From contig NC_089788.1 in NCBI RefSeq assembly GCF_040412425.1, positions 64,972,220-65,036,219 on the forward strand: 64,000 nt of DNA. Direction: 5' to 3'. The number at the start of each line of letters is the position of its first letter. The first letter of the stretch is position 1. Positions 12,701 through 22,500 of this stretch are shown piece after piece. A program made the position numbers and the translations under genes. The stretch is from Macrobrachium rosenbergii. Lineage: Eukaryota; Arthropoda; Malacostraca; Decapoda; Palaemonidae. The notes under the pieces were generated by a model that worked only from the letters and a program-made list of their open reading frames with translations, did not search any database and was not told where the DNA came from.

Positions 12701-15700
12701 ATGACGTCATTGACCATGTTGCAGAAATGAACTGATCGAACCATGTCGTCATCCCATTCCTGCGACAGCTCTTGCAGTTCCTTAGCCAGGTTGCAGAGCC
12801 CAGCGAGCCGTTCCAAAGTCAAGCCAGTTTGGGAGACAACTTCTGTTTCTTGCTGCGCTGCTTCTTCTTCTTCTTCGCTCGCTGACTTCGTCAACTCTTC
12901 GAGGTCTTCATCATTTAGCGGCTGGGAGTGGCAGTCTAGAAGTTCGTCGACGTCGCCCGTGGTCATGTCTGCAAAGCCCTCACCTCCAAGGATCGCAGCC
13001 AACTGCACAGCTTTCTGTACTGCCGAGTGTTGGATTTTGGCAGGTGTAGATCCTTTGTCATCATAAACAACCTCGGGCCACAACTTCTTTCAGCTGGCGT
13101 TAATGGTGGCAGGCTTCATTTCTTCCAATGCCTTGTGGATATTTTGGAGGCACATAGCAATTGTGTACTGCCGCCAGTATGCCTTCAAGTTGAAATCGTT
13201 GTCTTCTTGGGCAGCATCCATGGAAGCAACCAGGTTCGCCAGGGCATTCCTCTTGTATAGGGCCTTGAATGCCCTGATAACCCCCTGGTCCACTGGCTGA
13301 ATAAGTGACGTCGTGTTGGGCGGTAGGAACTCAACCTGAACCCCCGAATATGACAGATCGGTAGCATGGCCACCAGCATTATCCATAATGAGAAGGACTT
13401 TGAATGGCATGCCCTTTTCTGCTAGATACACCTTCACTTGCAGGATAAAACACTGGTGGAACCAGTCGGAGTTCAGCATCTTCGTTATCCAGGCCTTTGG
13501 ATTGTGCATCCAATGTACGGGTAACAGATTCTTGTTTTTGTTTTTTAAAGCCCTTGACATAAGCATAAGCAGTATTACCAACACTTCCTTAGGCCTGTGC
13601 AGCATTGCAAACCATTGAAGTGTCAGTTTTTCAGTTTTAATGAAATATTTATATGTTAAATAGTACATATATCTGGTCCGTGGGGGCCAGTTGTGTCCAG
13701 ATAATGTCAAGTTCCAGATAATGTGAACATGGATAATCAGGGGATTACTATGCCTCAAGATATCATTATGAAAATAAAACAATTAAAATGCTGAAGTATC
13801 TGGGTGAAATGAAGACAGAACAGAAATTCAGCATAAACAAAAGATACTGTCTAGTAAGTGACTATGTGGAAGCTGTGGTTGCCACAGGAGATAATAAGGA
13901 TTACAAAGTTTGAATCAAGTAGGGGATTTTTAGTACCCAGAATGTAAAAGCAAATTTCATAAAGAATGGATGGAGGACCATGATGTCAGGGTTTGAAGGC
14001 AGACTGTGGAGGAAGGAGAAAATTTTTATTACTATACTATTATATGGGATTATGAGGTCTGATCTGATGGAAGAGTAAGAAAGTAGCAGCAACCTGGATT
14101 ATGTTGGAAGAGGTTGATAGAATATGAATATCCTATATGCAAACAGAGAAAATTCTGATCCAAGTGTAAGATGCATTTCTCCACATATTGCAGACATGAG
14201 GACCTACAAACTAGGGAAGGAAATTCAGAAAATGTGTAACTAGAAAATACTAACATTCAGGATGAGAAAGGGTTTTCAGGGGTGGAAGACAAAGAAAAGA
14301 GTTCCAGGGGTTGGGGAATCAGAAGGATGGGTGAGATGGGAGGGGAGCAGTTGGCAATACTGCTTGGGAAGAGAGAAGTGTTAGTAACACTGCTCACAGG
14401 AATGAGAACACTGAGAGAGGGTTACAGGGTGGTTGGCTGGCTGGAGGAGTTTCCTGGGCGGGAAGGGGGTAGATTTGCTGTGCAGGATGGGTGGAGAGGG
14501 CTAGGGCAGGCATTTGACTTCTTTAGAGGTGTTACTTTATGTTTTTCACATTTATGTTTTTCACATTTAATTAAAGGATATTATTTTTCACATTTATGTT
14601 TTTTCACATTTATTTAAAGGATATTACTGTGACTTGTCATAAAATAATCATGCACAGTGAGAGAAAGAGAGAGAGAGATAACATCTGATGCTGCCATAAG
14701 AAGCTCCCCTACATACATGGTGACCTATAATACACACACTAACACATACATGTACAAAAACAGTACACATACCTACCTTCCTTTTTTTCTATGTCATTTG
14801 TCATTTGTCATTTCTTGGAATTTTGTCATACAATAATTTTGGCTTAAAAGCACAGCATCACTGAACATGTTTAAATGGACCAATCCCCAGGTCAGATAGG
14901 GCCATCTTTTATTGCAGTATCTGTTATAAGAACAGAATTAGTCATCTTACTTTCCTAAGATGTCTCTGATAGCATGGCTCATCCCTGGGTCAGCAAATAC
15001 CTTGTCCTTCGTCATCTTCTCTTACTAAACCTATCTTTACACAAAGGCCTGCTGGAATTAAACACTGAGAAACAAAACTAAACTTTATTTGCAAATTTAA
15101 CGAAAGTGATTCAGCAAAAGCTACGGTCATGAAATGGAGTGAATTCCACCCACTATAAATGGAAAACATTACTAGAGGGAAATTTGATACACAAACATAC
15201 CAGTTATCAATTCTAAACCAGCTGATACTAGTGACTAACACCCTGGTCATCAAACAAAGTAATGTCATAATTGTTGTAGACCACAATAAATGTCATATAG
15301 TGTGTAAAAGAATAAACACCACTTCCAAATATTCGTCCTCTCAGGATGAAACAGGAATTCCTGTTGAAGAAACATATGATATATTAAAACCTGAAATGGT
15401 GTTGAATGTCATTCCTATTCAAAACAGAAAAAATGCATACTGGAGAATTAGATGGGAAAATTCATCATGTAGACATCGATCAATTTCACTGCCTCCCAAC
15501 CGGGGGATTTCCCTCTAAAGTCTGTAAAAGATATAAGTGTCACTGAGCAATCTTACTTACTTTTTTATGGCCATGAATAATGTATCTTCATAGTGCCGGT
15601 GTTTTTTAAACACTACATCAGGCTAAAAGCACATATCAACCACCCAAGATCGAAGCAGTCTCCCCCGTGAGTGTCTGTTCCTCTGATAATATACCATGGG

Positions 15701-18700
15701 AGATTGCACATACCTGACCGGAACCTGGACACTTCCAGCGGCATCAGTTCAATGTTCGAAAGATCACACTATCCCCATGCGCTTGGATCATGACAGACCC
15801 AAATGCATACGTCAGATCCCACTGTCCAACCATGAAAACCTCGACATCGACACAACTGCATCTGCAGCGGATGTGCCTCTGCTAAGCTGGCACATAGTTC
15901 GTCAAATCTATAATACATGTCATCATAGGGAAGAAGACATCCTAGAGTCAGGTTTGCAAGGTCATGGCAAAAGGACTAATGAGGACAATGAACAGTCAAC
16001 CTTGATTTGGTTTCATCAACAAAGGGCGGCGGCAAGCGCATTCGTGGTGCTGTGTCGAAGGCTGCAGTGTTTGCAGGCCTGCACAGGGTTGTGGACTTTA
16101 GGGCTATTATGGTTCAAGAGTTGGCATTGGCTGTCTAACAAGAAGGCGCATGGTGAATCTTTGGATGCTTCGGGGAGGGGGAGGGAAATGGAAGAATTTT
16201 AGGTGATAGAAATTCCCTTTGTTGATGGGCCAGGCCCATCCAGTGAGGGATCTGATGTCTCTCCTGCCTCTTGGTGACCAGGACCATCTAGGCACCTCAG
16301 TGCCCCTTCCAACCAGCTCCCCACTTCTTGACACCAAGGAGGTACAGGAGGCCTAGGACCTTGATGAAATACGGTAGTGGCATTAGAGGAGGGGGAGAAG
16401 GAGGAGGACTTGAAAACCTACTTGCAAGTTTTCCAGAGTCTGGCCAACCTATTCTGTTTCAGCACCCCGCACTGAGAGGAAAAGTTGTTTTATTTCAAAG
16501 AAAAAAAGAAGGTGATACCCATGTTATTCAATAATGTACACATACAGCATCATGTTGTTTACAGGAGAGATAAATAGAAGTTTGCTTTTTTTTACTAAGT
16601 GTATTTATATGGTATATTTTGTTACAGATATGGGTAAATAAGCTAGCTAATTGTTTTTATAACAAGCTTTCAATTTAAAGTTTGATGGTTGTTGTTTATA
16701 CTGTAAGCCTATTTAGTGTTTTGTGGTTTTGCAGTGCTATTGATAAGGAAGGGGTAGTAAGGGTGTGGAGTTGCCGTTTTACATCCTTTGAGTTTTATTT
16801 TACCTTATCTGGCAGGGCCTAGGCTCTTTTATTGCAGATAATTGAAGGATTGCTGTAATTCAGTTGAAACTGTTTATTGGAAAACTCAGAGAAAAGTTAA
16901 TTTCCAGTGGAATTTTTTCAAAATTCCATATGCACTCAAATGCCACAAAGATTGGACTGGCAGACAGAATAATGGAACTGATCCCCTAATTCCTATATAG
17001 TTTAACCATACTGTACTCTTATTTAATTATTTAGTGCATATTTTTATAGACATTAATTGTATTCCCTTCAACATGATCTACTTTAGGCAGCAACAATGAT
17101 GCTCAAGTTAAAATGATGAGTGATGTCCGTCATATGTATGTGTGGGAGAACCAGCGTTGGAATCCTGTCACTGGATTCACTTACAGAGGGTTTCCAACTG
17201 ATCGTTACACATGGAGTGATCAGACTGGTCGTTTACAGAGAACTCGTGAGTCTACAAAATTACCATCTCGACATTGGCAATGGGTAATTTTATTATTTAG
17301 AACAAAGTACTCTGATTTAATTTTCATATTTTCAGATAGGTCTTTTTTCATAGTCCTGTTTCCTTAATATTGATTGCTGTTTTCTAATGAATGTTTTTCA
17401 TGAAATTACTGTAGTCTTATCAGTTATACTGTATTCTAATATGCCCCATATGTATATATAGAACAGTAAAGAATTGCTGTGATGTTTCTTGAATATTAGT
17501 TGAGATTTGGTAGTGTATTTCTCAGTGATGCTTACTTTCATCAGTATTTTCCATTCTCAAGAGTTTATTTTGATGTGAAAAATTTCTCCCCAGACAAGTG
17601 AATGGTGTGTGGACTACCATACACCTGGTGGTGTAGATCGAGAGGGCTGGCAGTATGCCACAGATTTTCCAAGGAGTTATCATGCTCATAAATATGTAAC
17701 AGATTTGGTAAGACGGCGACGTTGGGTCAGAAAATGCAGGATTTCAACGTCTGGTCCATGGCAACTGATGGAGAAGGTGTCTTTGATCCATGTCTCTGTA
17801 TCAGTGAGTATGCAGCTCTTTGTTTATGTACTTTTTTATTAGAAATGAAGGATTTTATCACTGAAGTTCTGTTAATTTCATATCAGTTGTCCAAAAATTC
17901 TCAGTCATCCAGTCCCATGATAACTAGAAATTAAATGAAACTTTCTATAATGTTATTCAGCAGAATCAACAGTTATATTTAGCACTCAGTTGCCAGGTCT
18001 AATTTCTGCTACACCTTAATAGATGAGCGCAAGCTTAGCAATACAGTGCCTATGCCAAAGAATGGCATATCTGCAAACTGCAATAACTACAGGTTAATTT
18101 CTATTCTCCCTGTGCTTTCCAAAGTCGCAGACAAACTTATTTTTAGGCCACTATACAAGAATGTTGAATCTAAAAGATTGTTTGCTGATAGTCAATAGGC
18201 TCATAGGAAGCAGTTAGGTACCTGTTATGCCCTTTTAGATTTGAGATGCCATTGCAAGAGAACCTTGATAAGGGTTTTGAGTGCAGAGTAATTCAAATAG
18301 ATTTTAGTGCCGCTTTTGATTTAGTAAATCACAAGACACTTATTTATAAACTTCAAAGTGTTGGAGTGGGCAGATATGTTTTAGGTTTACTTCAAGATTT
18401 CCATATGGGTAGGCAGCAACAGGTTGTTGTTGATGGATCCTTACCAAACCAAGACCTATTGTGTCTGGAGTTCCACAGGGTAGTGTTCTTGGTCCACTGT
18501 TATTTTTAGTATATACAAGTGATATGGTTGTTGGCCTGGAAAACGATTGTTCAGTATGCCGATGATGCAACATTTGTGGGTGTAGCAGTCTCCACTTGTG
18601 AGAAACGAAGCTGCCTTTAGTCTCAGTTGTGACATGGGGTGGATTAGTGAATGGTGTAGTCTGTGGGGTATGAGGCTGAACGCCAGTAAAACGAAAACAC

Positions 18701-21655
18701 TGCTGATTAATTGATCTCGTACAGATTTTCCACCTCATCCTCCTCTTCAGGGGGATGGGACTTTGCTGAATGAGTCTGAAGTTTTAAATATTCTAGGAGT
18801 AACTTTCGACTCGCATCTTACTTTTGAGAAACATCTGAAGAAAGTGTCAGTAAATACCGCATGAAAGTAAAGTATTGTGCGAAAGGCCTCATATATTTAT
18901 ATTGTAACAATGATAAAGTCAGTGCAACCTGTTGTAGGTCATTTGTCCTTCCTTTACTAGAATACTGTTATCCAATGGATGTCAGCTTCTGCCAGAGATT
19001 TATCGCTTTTAGAAAGAGTGGTTCATGATGGTAGGATTTTGTTTCCTATTATTAGCAGTTGTAATTTGGACCATCAACATATGGTCTCTTGTTTGTCAGT
19101 TTTTCAGAAGTTGGATTTTAAGAGATCTTTCACATTTACAGTTGATCCCTGGTCCTCTTTTCTTGCCGAGAGCAACCAGACTTGCTGAACAGCAGCAACA
19201 ATATGCAGTAAATGTGCCTTGCTTTAGAACTTTTCAGTCCCAGAGGTCCTTTATTCCACACACCATTGGACTGTGGAACAATGTCCCTGAGTATGTCATG
19301 CAGTTGGAACTTCAAAAGTTCAAGTGAAGATGCAATACATTGCTGCTCTAATACTATTCTTGCATTTTAATACATTTTTATCTATTTATTAATTTATTTT
19401 TTCTTTTATAATAAGTGAAATCTCGTCCTCATGAACACCATATTCTTTGGAAGCTTGAATTTCAAGTCAATGCCCCCTGTGGGCTTGTTCCACATGAATA
19501 GGGTTTATCTTCTGGATGATGATGATGATGATGATGATGTGTACTATTCACTTAGGCAAAACTGTATGAACAACAGTAGTTGCTATGTTCTATCCAGCCC
19601 CCCACTGTAGGTAGTACCAACTCTTTCAGTGGCAGGATGGAAGAGGATGTAAGAAGGTTTTGTAAAGATGCAGCTGACATTCAGTTTCTGAGTGAAGTAA
19701 GACATACCTGAGCTGAGTTTTCCTGAGTAGGATAGGTTTTGGAATTCATCTGACTCTAACAAATTAACTTTTAGATGTACTGGACTTGTAAAAGAGAACA
19801 AAAGGGAAAAAAACCAACAGATCTTTTTGTGCTAGCAAAGATTTTCATGTGTGTATGTGTGTGTGTGTGTGTGTGTGTGAAAGATAGAGAGAGACAGAGA
19901 GAGAGATTTTCATATGTGTGTGTTTGTGTGTAAGAGAGAGAGAGTTTTTATTACTTTCATTGATATCTGAAGAGAGAAATGCAAGTAAATGTTACTGTAA
20001 ATACTATAGTTAATTTCTAAAGGAAAACAAAGACAATTGTGAGAGAACAAATAAGTGAAAGTTGGAGTTTTGAGAAGCCTCACTACAGTGGTGGTAACAG
20101 GTGAATTTTATGCTCTATAAAGAAATAGAATTGACTGTATTCTGACAAATTTATATCATATGAATAATTATTTTTTAATTCTTTAGCCTGAATGTGCTGC
20201 CGATAACACTGTACCAGTGTGGGGCGTTTCAGCATCAGGCGAAATAGTTTTCCGCTCTGGAGTCACTGCCTCAAAGCCTTGGGGAGAGAAGTGGAATCTC
20301 ATCCCAGCGGAATGCCCTATGCGTACTGTTTGCGCAAGTGTCGACTGTCGGGGAGTTTGGGCTGTCAGCAAAGATGGAAGAGCTCATCTAAGACTTGGAG
20401 TATCTAAGAAAAATCCACAGGTAAGTTTGTTAAGTATATAAGCATAAATCGACTAAGGTTTAATATAGTAATAAGCTCAATGATTTTTTTTTACCTCTGA
20501 ATCCAGATTATTTGTATATTCTTAATGTATAATACGGTAATGTTAAGAGCTTTTTAAGCAAACAGAAGTCTGTGTATAGGGAACATTGTTTTTCAAAAGC
20601 CACTACACAAGACTCCTTTCTCTTTGGACACCGATTCTTAGTATTACTCCTCCTTATTTTGCAAGTTCAAAGACATTTCTGTTATTTCTGAATTTTTTGA
20701 AAGTTCTGTTTGCTTGTATCACTTTTGTGCCTGCTTGTTCAATTCAAGAGTTTTACGAAAGGATTTTCAGACATAATCTGTTTATATGTAGAGCAAAGAG
20801 ATTATGTATCCTGTCAAACTAATGTATTACCTCATACATGCTGTAGTTATTTGCAGGCATTTTAATCAGAATTGTAAAATTAGAACCAAATTTTAAACAA
20901 AACCAGGGATGAAAATTGGAGTAATGCAAATTCAAAGTTGGACAAGTAGGCAGGAAGAAACAATACTGATGCTGCAAAGACCTTCTGTAATGTGTACAGG
21001 ATGTATTCAGGGAGTTGCTTATAATGGTGGGGATAGTCTTCTGAAAGAGTGACTCAAGGTGGTTTTTTTTTTCACTTGTAGACTGACTCAGACAATTGGT
21101 AATATGGACCTGTTGAAGCATTATGTTATTAAGTAGCCTGAGAACTGAAGGAAAATTGAGTATGATTCAAAATTTGTACCCCTGTTTTGAACTATGTTTT
21201 TATTCGAAGCCATAACTTTATGAGCTGTGGGATTTGTGACTCATAATTTTGTGCCAGTGATACTGGAAATTCAATGGCATTATTTTTTTCAGGGTTTGCA
21301 ATGGGTTAACGTTGATGCCCCCCACCAGCCATTAATTGAAGTAGCAACTGGTGCTGGTGCTGTATGGGGGTTAGATCAAAGTGGAGCACTGTACCGCAGG
21401 AAGAATGTGCTTCCTTTGTTCCCAGAGGGCACTGAATGGGCTTTTGCATGCAATAATGTTGCAAATATTAGTGTGGCAGCTAGTGGTGCACTGTGGGCTG
21501 TCTTAGATTCATTTGACTCTGAAAAGGGGACTGTTCAGGGTGTCATAGCAACAAGACAAGAGATCTCAGATACATGCTTTGTTGGCACTGGATGGGAACA
21601 CACCTTAGGCACTGGCTGGAGTCATGTTTCTGCTAGGGTTCCTTTACCATTATGA
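1532..21655 (+). CDS. TECPR1: TECPR1-like tectonin/galectin/dysferlin-domain protein, 3' half (eleven exons, 5' end outside the window)
   Basis: The coding sequence is the join of exons 1532-1697, 3748-3857, 8122-8261, 8724-8802, 10532-10654, 11207-11326, 11743-11893, 17087-17283, 17594-17803, 20187-20420 and 21293-21655. Every junction has AG/GT borders and compatible phase, giving 630 codons and a TGA. Domain order is end of a PH-like domain, one TECPR blade (SVWGVTTQGDVFVHD), a galectin-type domain (HVNPRF, WGTEEK), another blade (VTWAISHDFHVFTYT), DysF-N and DysF-C (YVWENQRWNPVTGF, GWQYATDF), then C-terminal TECPR blades. Known family: human TECPR1 (about 1165 aa) binds membranes and phosphoinositides, acts with ATG5-ATG12 and recognises damaged lysosomes through DysF. 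The 630 residues would be a little over half of such a protein. The galectin domain is not something I know from the vertebrate protein. Expression of this copy is unverified; no frame-breaking change was seen. Confidence 0.93.
2500..3480 (+). mobile_element. Degenerate Jockey-like non-LTR retrotransposon, 3' part of reverse transcriptase
   Basis: It sits in the intron between exons a and b. In shifting frames one reads IFAYAEDLALLISSS (the F/Y-A-D-D box with the second Asp replaced by Glu), LCNML, NRIDAMV, a Leu-rich cysteine-poor thumb, and SVFY-like FYWYY blocks. This order (A/Y-x-D-D, then L-x-L-Y-x-x-L-I, then W-G, N-R-(I/L)-x-x-x-Q/M) is that of Jockey/CR1-group RTs. Several frameshifts and stops are present, so it is a fossil. 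Boundaries are approximate. Confidence 0.6.
3748..3857 (+). CDS. TECPR1: TECPR1-like exon b: TECPR blade
   Basis: The acceptor is TTATTGCAG and the donor GTAAGT. The exon encodes ACNQFRGLLDRPSPYSVWGV followed by TTQGDVFVHD. The W-x-V-(x)4-GDVF pattern is the tectonin repeat signature, placed directly after the PH-like domain as in TECPR1. The exon ends in phase 0 and joins the exon at 8122. Confidence 0.92.
4417..6324. mobile_element. Non-autonomous piggyBac-like element with internal tandem units
   Basis: Terminal inverted repeats CCCTTAAACGCC (4417-4428) and its complement (6313-6324) are flanked on both sides by CTAA (4413-4416 and 6325-6328), the size and near-sequence of a piggyBac TTAA target. 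There is no transposase inside. The left subterminal region has two palindromes, GACGTATCATACGTC and GACGTACCGTACGTC, about 42 bp apart. The interior holds four repeats containing TTCGGTCAACTTT and CTCGACCGAAATGG, spaced about 379, 464 and 379 bp. It lies within the intron between exons b and c. Confidence 0.7.
4505..5900. repeat. Four ~380-bp tandem units inside the piggyBac-like element
   Basis: Copies of the CGGTCAAC..ACTCGACCGAAATGG block start near 4511, 4890, 5354 and 5732. Each is followed by the same path (GCTAAAACTC, CTAGTAATATTCAATC, CACAATATTTCGATTTATGG, ACTCATGGTTGTAGC). The second unit has about 85 extra bases produced by a local duplication around 5100-5160. The units differ by small changes only. 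Confidence 0.85.
6325..8121. other. Intron sequence with a long (CT)n microsatellite
   Basis: Apart from a (CT)n tract at about 6726-6785 the sequence is AT-rich and contains no exon or transposon I can identify. Confidence 0.6.
6726..6785. repeat. (TC)n microsatellite
   Basis: About 30 uninterrupted CT units. Confidence 0.98.
8122..8261 (+). CDS. TECPR1: TECPR1-like exon c: linker and first strands of the galectin domain
   Basis: The acceptor is TCTGTTAACAG and the donor GTAAGA. In phase 0 it reads LRAESVAAHKQLSVGTGATP and continues into RGFRPGFFITVSGKIHDKAD, the typical opening of a galectin carbohydrate-recognition domain (G-x-x-x-G-x-x-i-x-v-x-G). It leaves CA, completed to Gln by the first base of the next exon. 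Without this exon the next one would be read in a stopped frame, which independently supports the model. Confidence 0.9.
8724..8802 (+). CDS. TECPR1: TECPR1-like exon d: galectin domain core, H-x-N-P-R motif
   Basis: The acceptor is CCTACAG and the donor GTATAT. After the split Gln it reads FHINLQSSRTTDANIALHVN and PRFALK. FHINL and IALHVNPRF are the hallmark strands of galectins; His, Asn and Arg of H-x-N-P-R contact galactose in known galectins. The exon ends in phase 0. Confidence 0.93.
8803..10531. other. Intron with possible RTE-type LINE fragment around 9070-9420
   Basis: Around 9120-9160 the + strand reads IEEIETFR followed by LG after one stop, resembling the (V/I)-x-x-F-x-Y-L-G block of RTE-type polymerases; nothing else is conclusive. 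The rest is AT-rich intron without recognisable features. Confidence 0.3.
10532..10654 (+). CDS. TECPR1: TECPR1-like exon e: galectin domain core, W-G-x-E motif
   Basis: The acceptor is TTTTTCAG and the donor GTATGT; 41 codons in phase 0. It carries NNKKKGIWGTEEKRPLI, then a Pro-Gly turn and a strand ending DDKDFK. This corresponds to the galectin N-(x)n-W-G-x-E-x-R block. The ligand Trp and Glu are present, but the usual Arg two residues after Glu is Lys. Confidence 0.93.
11207..11326 (+). CDS. TECPR1: TECPR1-like exon f: end of galectin domain
   Basis: The acceptor is TTTTTTCAG and the donor GTAAGT; 40 codons in phase 0. It reads ISVNDKFWCSFKHRLPTTKI and SHIVVRGAFTIDAITY. It matches the last galectin strands (V-N-x-x-x-x-x-F-x-H-R-x-P, then I-x-V-x-G). 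With the three preceding exons the domain is about 130 residues, the normal length of one galectin CRD. Confidence 0.93.
11743..11893 (+). CDS. TECPR1: TECPR1-like exon g: TECPR blade
   Basis: The acceptor is TTGTTCATAG; the donor is GTGACT, weaker than the others. It reads GERQLCEWYWRGLGGHLLRV and then GGVTWAISHDFHVFTYT, a tectonin blade of the W-A-(I/V)-S type. It ends in phase 1 and pairs with the exon at 17087. A 5.2-kb intron full of pogo-type transposon remains follows. Confidence 0.92.
11981..13748 (-). mobile_element. Pogo/Tigger-family DNA transposon, internally deleted
   Basis: The left end after TA reads CAGTGACCCCTTGTTTATCG and the right end, on the reverse strand after TA, reads GTAATCCCCTGATTATCC. 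Both are of the pogo/Tigger type with TA target, but the two ends differ. The element encodes the C-terminal half of a Tigger transposase on the - strand and lacks the N-terminal DNA-binding half. It lies in the intron between exons g and h. The unequal ends suggest internal deletion or a composite of two related elements. Confidence 0.75.
12490..13600 (-). pseudogene. Tigger/TIGD1-like DDE transposase, C-terminal half, frameshifted
   Basis: Two consecutive - strand frames, 13600 to 13090 and 13083 to 12490. The first reads ALKNKNKNLLPVHWM, NPKAWITKML, FKVLLIMDNAGGHATDL (second catalytic Asp block), LPPNTTSLIQPVDQGVIRAF (the classic Tigger block with third acidic site) and ends near EEMKPATINAS. 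The second continues with LLDCHSQPLNDEDLEELTKS and an acidic/basic tail ending in a Lys-rich segment. The helix-turn-helix and CENP-B-type domains and the first catalytic Asp are missing; a stop separates the two frames. Not expected to be active. Confidence 0.88.
13790..15690. other. Intron sequence, mostly unassigned
   Basis: The stretch 14540-14628 holds a small direct repeat of TATGTTTTTCACATTTA with AAAGGATATTA. Around 13790-14060 the + strand gives LKYLGEMKTEQ and FITILLYG, vaguely like an RTE polymerase tail, but too degraded to call. An open frame at 15159-15518 (+) resembles nothing I know. Confidence 0.4.
15700..16858 (+). mobile_element. Second pogo/Tigger remnant, N-terminal transposase region and right terminus
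   Basis: On the + strand between about 15740 and 16190, broken frames read HHREEDILES, NEDNEQSTLIWFHQQRAA and FKSWHWLSNKKAHGESLDAS. They correspond to the I-L-E-x-x-x, N-E-x-x-x-x-x-W-F-x-Q-x-R and GWLxxFxxRH elements of the CENP-B-type DNA-binding half of Tigger transposases. The sequence ends at 16858 with a reverse-strand CAGCAATCCTTCAATTATC, a pogo-type terminus. No left terminus was found, so the element is truncated. Confidence 0.55.
17087..17283 (+). CDS. TECPR1: TECPR1-like exon h: DysF-N
   Basis: The acceptor is TACTTTAG and the donor GTAATT. It reads MYVWENQRWNPVTGF, then the aromatic/Arg-rich strands of the dysferlin N-terminal module (YTWSDQTGRLQRTRES) and ends PSRHWQW. The W-E-N-Q-R-W and GF core is diagnostic of DysF domains in TECPR1 and Pex23/30-type proteins. 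Confidence 0.94.
17594..17803 (+). CDS. TECPR1: TECPR1-like exon i: DysF-C
   Basis: The acceptor is CTCCCCAG. It encodes GGVDREGWQYATDFPRSYH, then RRRRWVRKCRISTSGPWQ, the DysF C-terminal module (W-x-Y-A-x-D-F and R-R-x-W-V-R). I end the exon before GTGAGT at 17804 because the extra residues VSLIHVSVS fit the linker before the next blade. An alternative in-phase donor GTGTCT exists about 27 bases earlier. Confidence 0.9.
17980..19545 (+). mobile_element. CR1/Jockey-type LINE copy 1 (5'-truncated, broken)
   Basis: It lies in the intron between exons i and j. In interrupted frames it reads SILPVLSKVADKLIF, VIQIDFSAAFDLVNHKTL (RT motif with catalytic Asp), SGVPQGSVLGP-like text after one frameshift, a disturbed YADDAT box near 18560, GMRLNASKTKTLLI, FDSHLTFEKHLKKVS, ARDLSLLERVVHDG, and FTVDPWSSF. 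It ends with (GAT)n at about 19517-19540. The endonuclease domain is absent, as usual for 5'-truncated LINE copies. It shares the whole text with copy 2 at about 30.6 kb. Confidence 0.88.
19517..19541. repeat. (GAT)n tail of LINE copy 1
   Basis: Eight GAT units, placed where LINEs of this group carry their short 3' tandem tail. Confidence 0.7.
19848..19950. repeat. (GT)n and (GA)n microsatellite cluster
   Basis: Alternating GT tracts at about 19848-19880 and 19915-19932 with intervening GA tracts. Confidence 0.95.
20187..20420 (+). CDS. TECPR1: TECPR1-like exon j: TECPR blades
   Basis: The acceptor is TTCTTTAG and the donor GTAAGT; 78 codons in phase 0. It contains two tectonin repeats: PVWGVSASGEIVFRSGV followed by WNLIP, and GVWAVSKDGRAHLRLGVS. 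The alternation W-x-V-S-x-x-G and (R/Y)-x-G-(V/I) is that of the C-terminal beta-propeller of TECPR1. Confidence 0.94.
21293..21655 (+). CDS. TECPR1: TECPR1-like exon k: last blades and stop codon
   Basis: The acceptor is TTTTTTTCAG at 21292. The exon reads LQWVNVDAPHQPL, AVWGLDQSGALYRRK, GTEWAFACNNVANISVA and ALWAVLDS, then closes with TGWEHTLGTGWSHVSARVP and TGA at 21653-21655. It contains the last two or three tectonin blades and the GTGW-x-H-(I/V)-S-(A/V)-R ending seen in TECPR1 proteins. Confidence 0.94.
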   Translation, partial: GLQWVNVDAPHQPLIEVATGAGAVWGLDQSGALYRRKNVLPLFPEGTEWAFACNNVANISVAASGALWAVLDSFDSEKGTVQGVIATRQEISDTCFVGTGWEHTLGTGWSHVSARVPLPL

Positions 21656-22500
21656 CAGAGAACTTAGAACTTTTTACTCTTTTGTTTTAGTCGTTCTTTA
21701 GTTCATACTGATTGCCATTGCCTTGATGTTTTATAAAGCTGATATAATTCTCAAGTTAACAGCCATCCAGAATTTAAACTGAATTATCTAGTCCTGGTAG
21801 TTGTGGTGTAGATTTATTTTTTAATTAAATAAGATTTGAGTGTTCATGACAACTCTTTTAGTATAAGAGTTCTTCATGTTGTATTAAAACAACTCCATTC
21901 ACTGAAGAAGCCTTAGTAACTTCTTCAGCTCTGATTGAGGAATCTTTTAAAATTGGGTTTTGAATTTGTTCTAGTAGAAGTAACAAAGCAGTTGTGCTTT
22001 TAATAAATTATATGACCTTTAGAAGACAAGAATTTGGAAACCAAAATGTTGGTAATGTTACTTAATTTGGCAAATTCAATGCATATATACATATATAAAA
22101 AAGAATTATATTCCCTGTGTGACTGTTGATATGAAATGGTGTGTCCATATGTATAAAACTTGAATTGTTTTAATTTGGATATTTATGATCAATCTTTGAA
22201 TACTGTACATAGGTGTGATGTATCGTTAATATATTTTGTTAAAATTTTTAGATGTAATGAACAACAAGTCTTGTAGTAGGACAGTGGACTTTTAGGTTTA
22301 ATATTTTGATTTTGAAGAGATTTCACCTTTGATTTGTAAATTTTGTTTTATGCCTAGTTATGTTTTATAAATATCCTCAGCTTTATTTTTCTTGCAGTGA
22401 GTGATAGGGCTTTTTTTTTACAGCCATTTATGAATCTTAAGTATGGGCTGTTGTAAAATGAATAGTAGAAGGTGTTTTTAAATGTTCTCAATAAATGCCC
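21656..22500 (+). other. Probable 3' untranslated region of the TECPR1-like gene
   Basis: AT-rich sequence after the stop with no ORF of note. Candidate AATAAA polyadenylation signals lie at 22002-22007 and 22490-22495. Which one is used cannot be decided without transcripts; the transcript could also end further on. Confidence 0.5.

Noticed and set aside
12428..13066. Plus-strand ORFs opposite the Tigger transposase
   Set aside because: They are antisense shadows of the - strand transposase, whose motifs are conserved.
14282..14617. Gly/Arg-rich ORF
   Set aside because: Purine-rich composition explains it; no domain and an intronic position.
15159..15518. 119-residue open frame as a host exon
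   Set aside because: No known motif, no clear splice borders, and it lies in an intron between transposon remnants.
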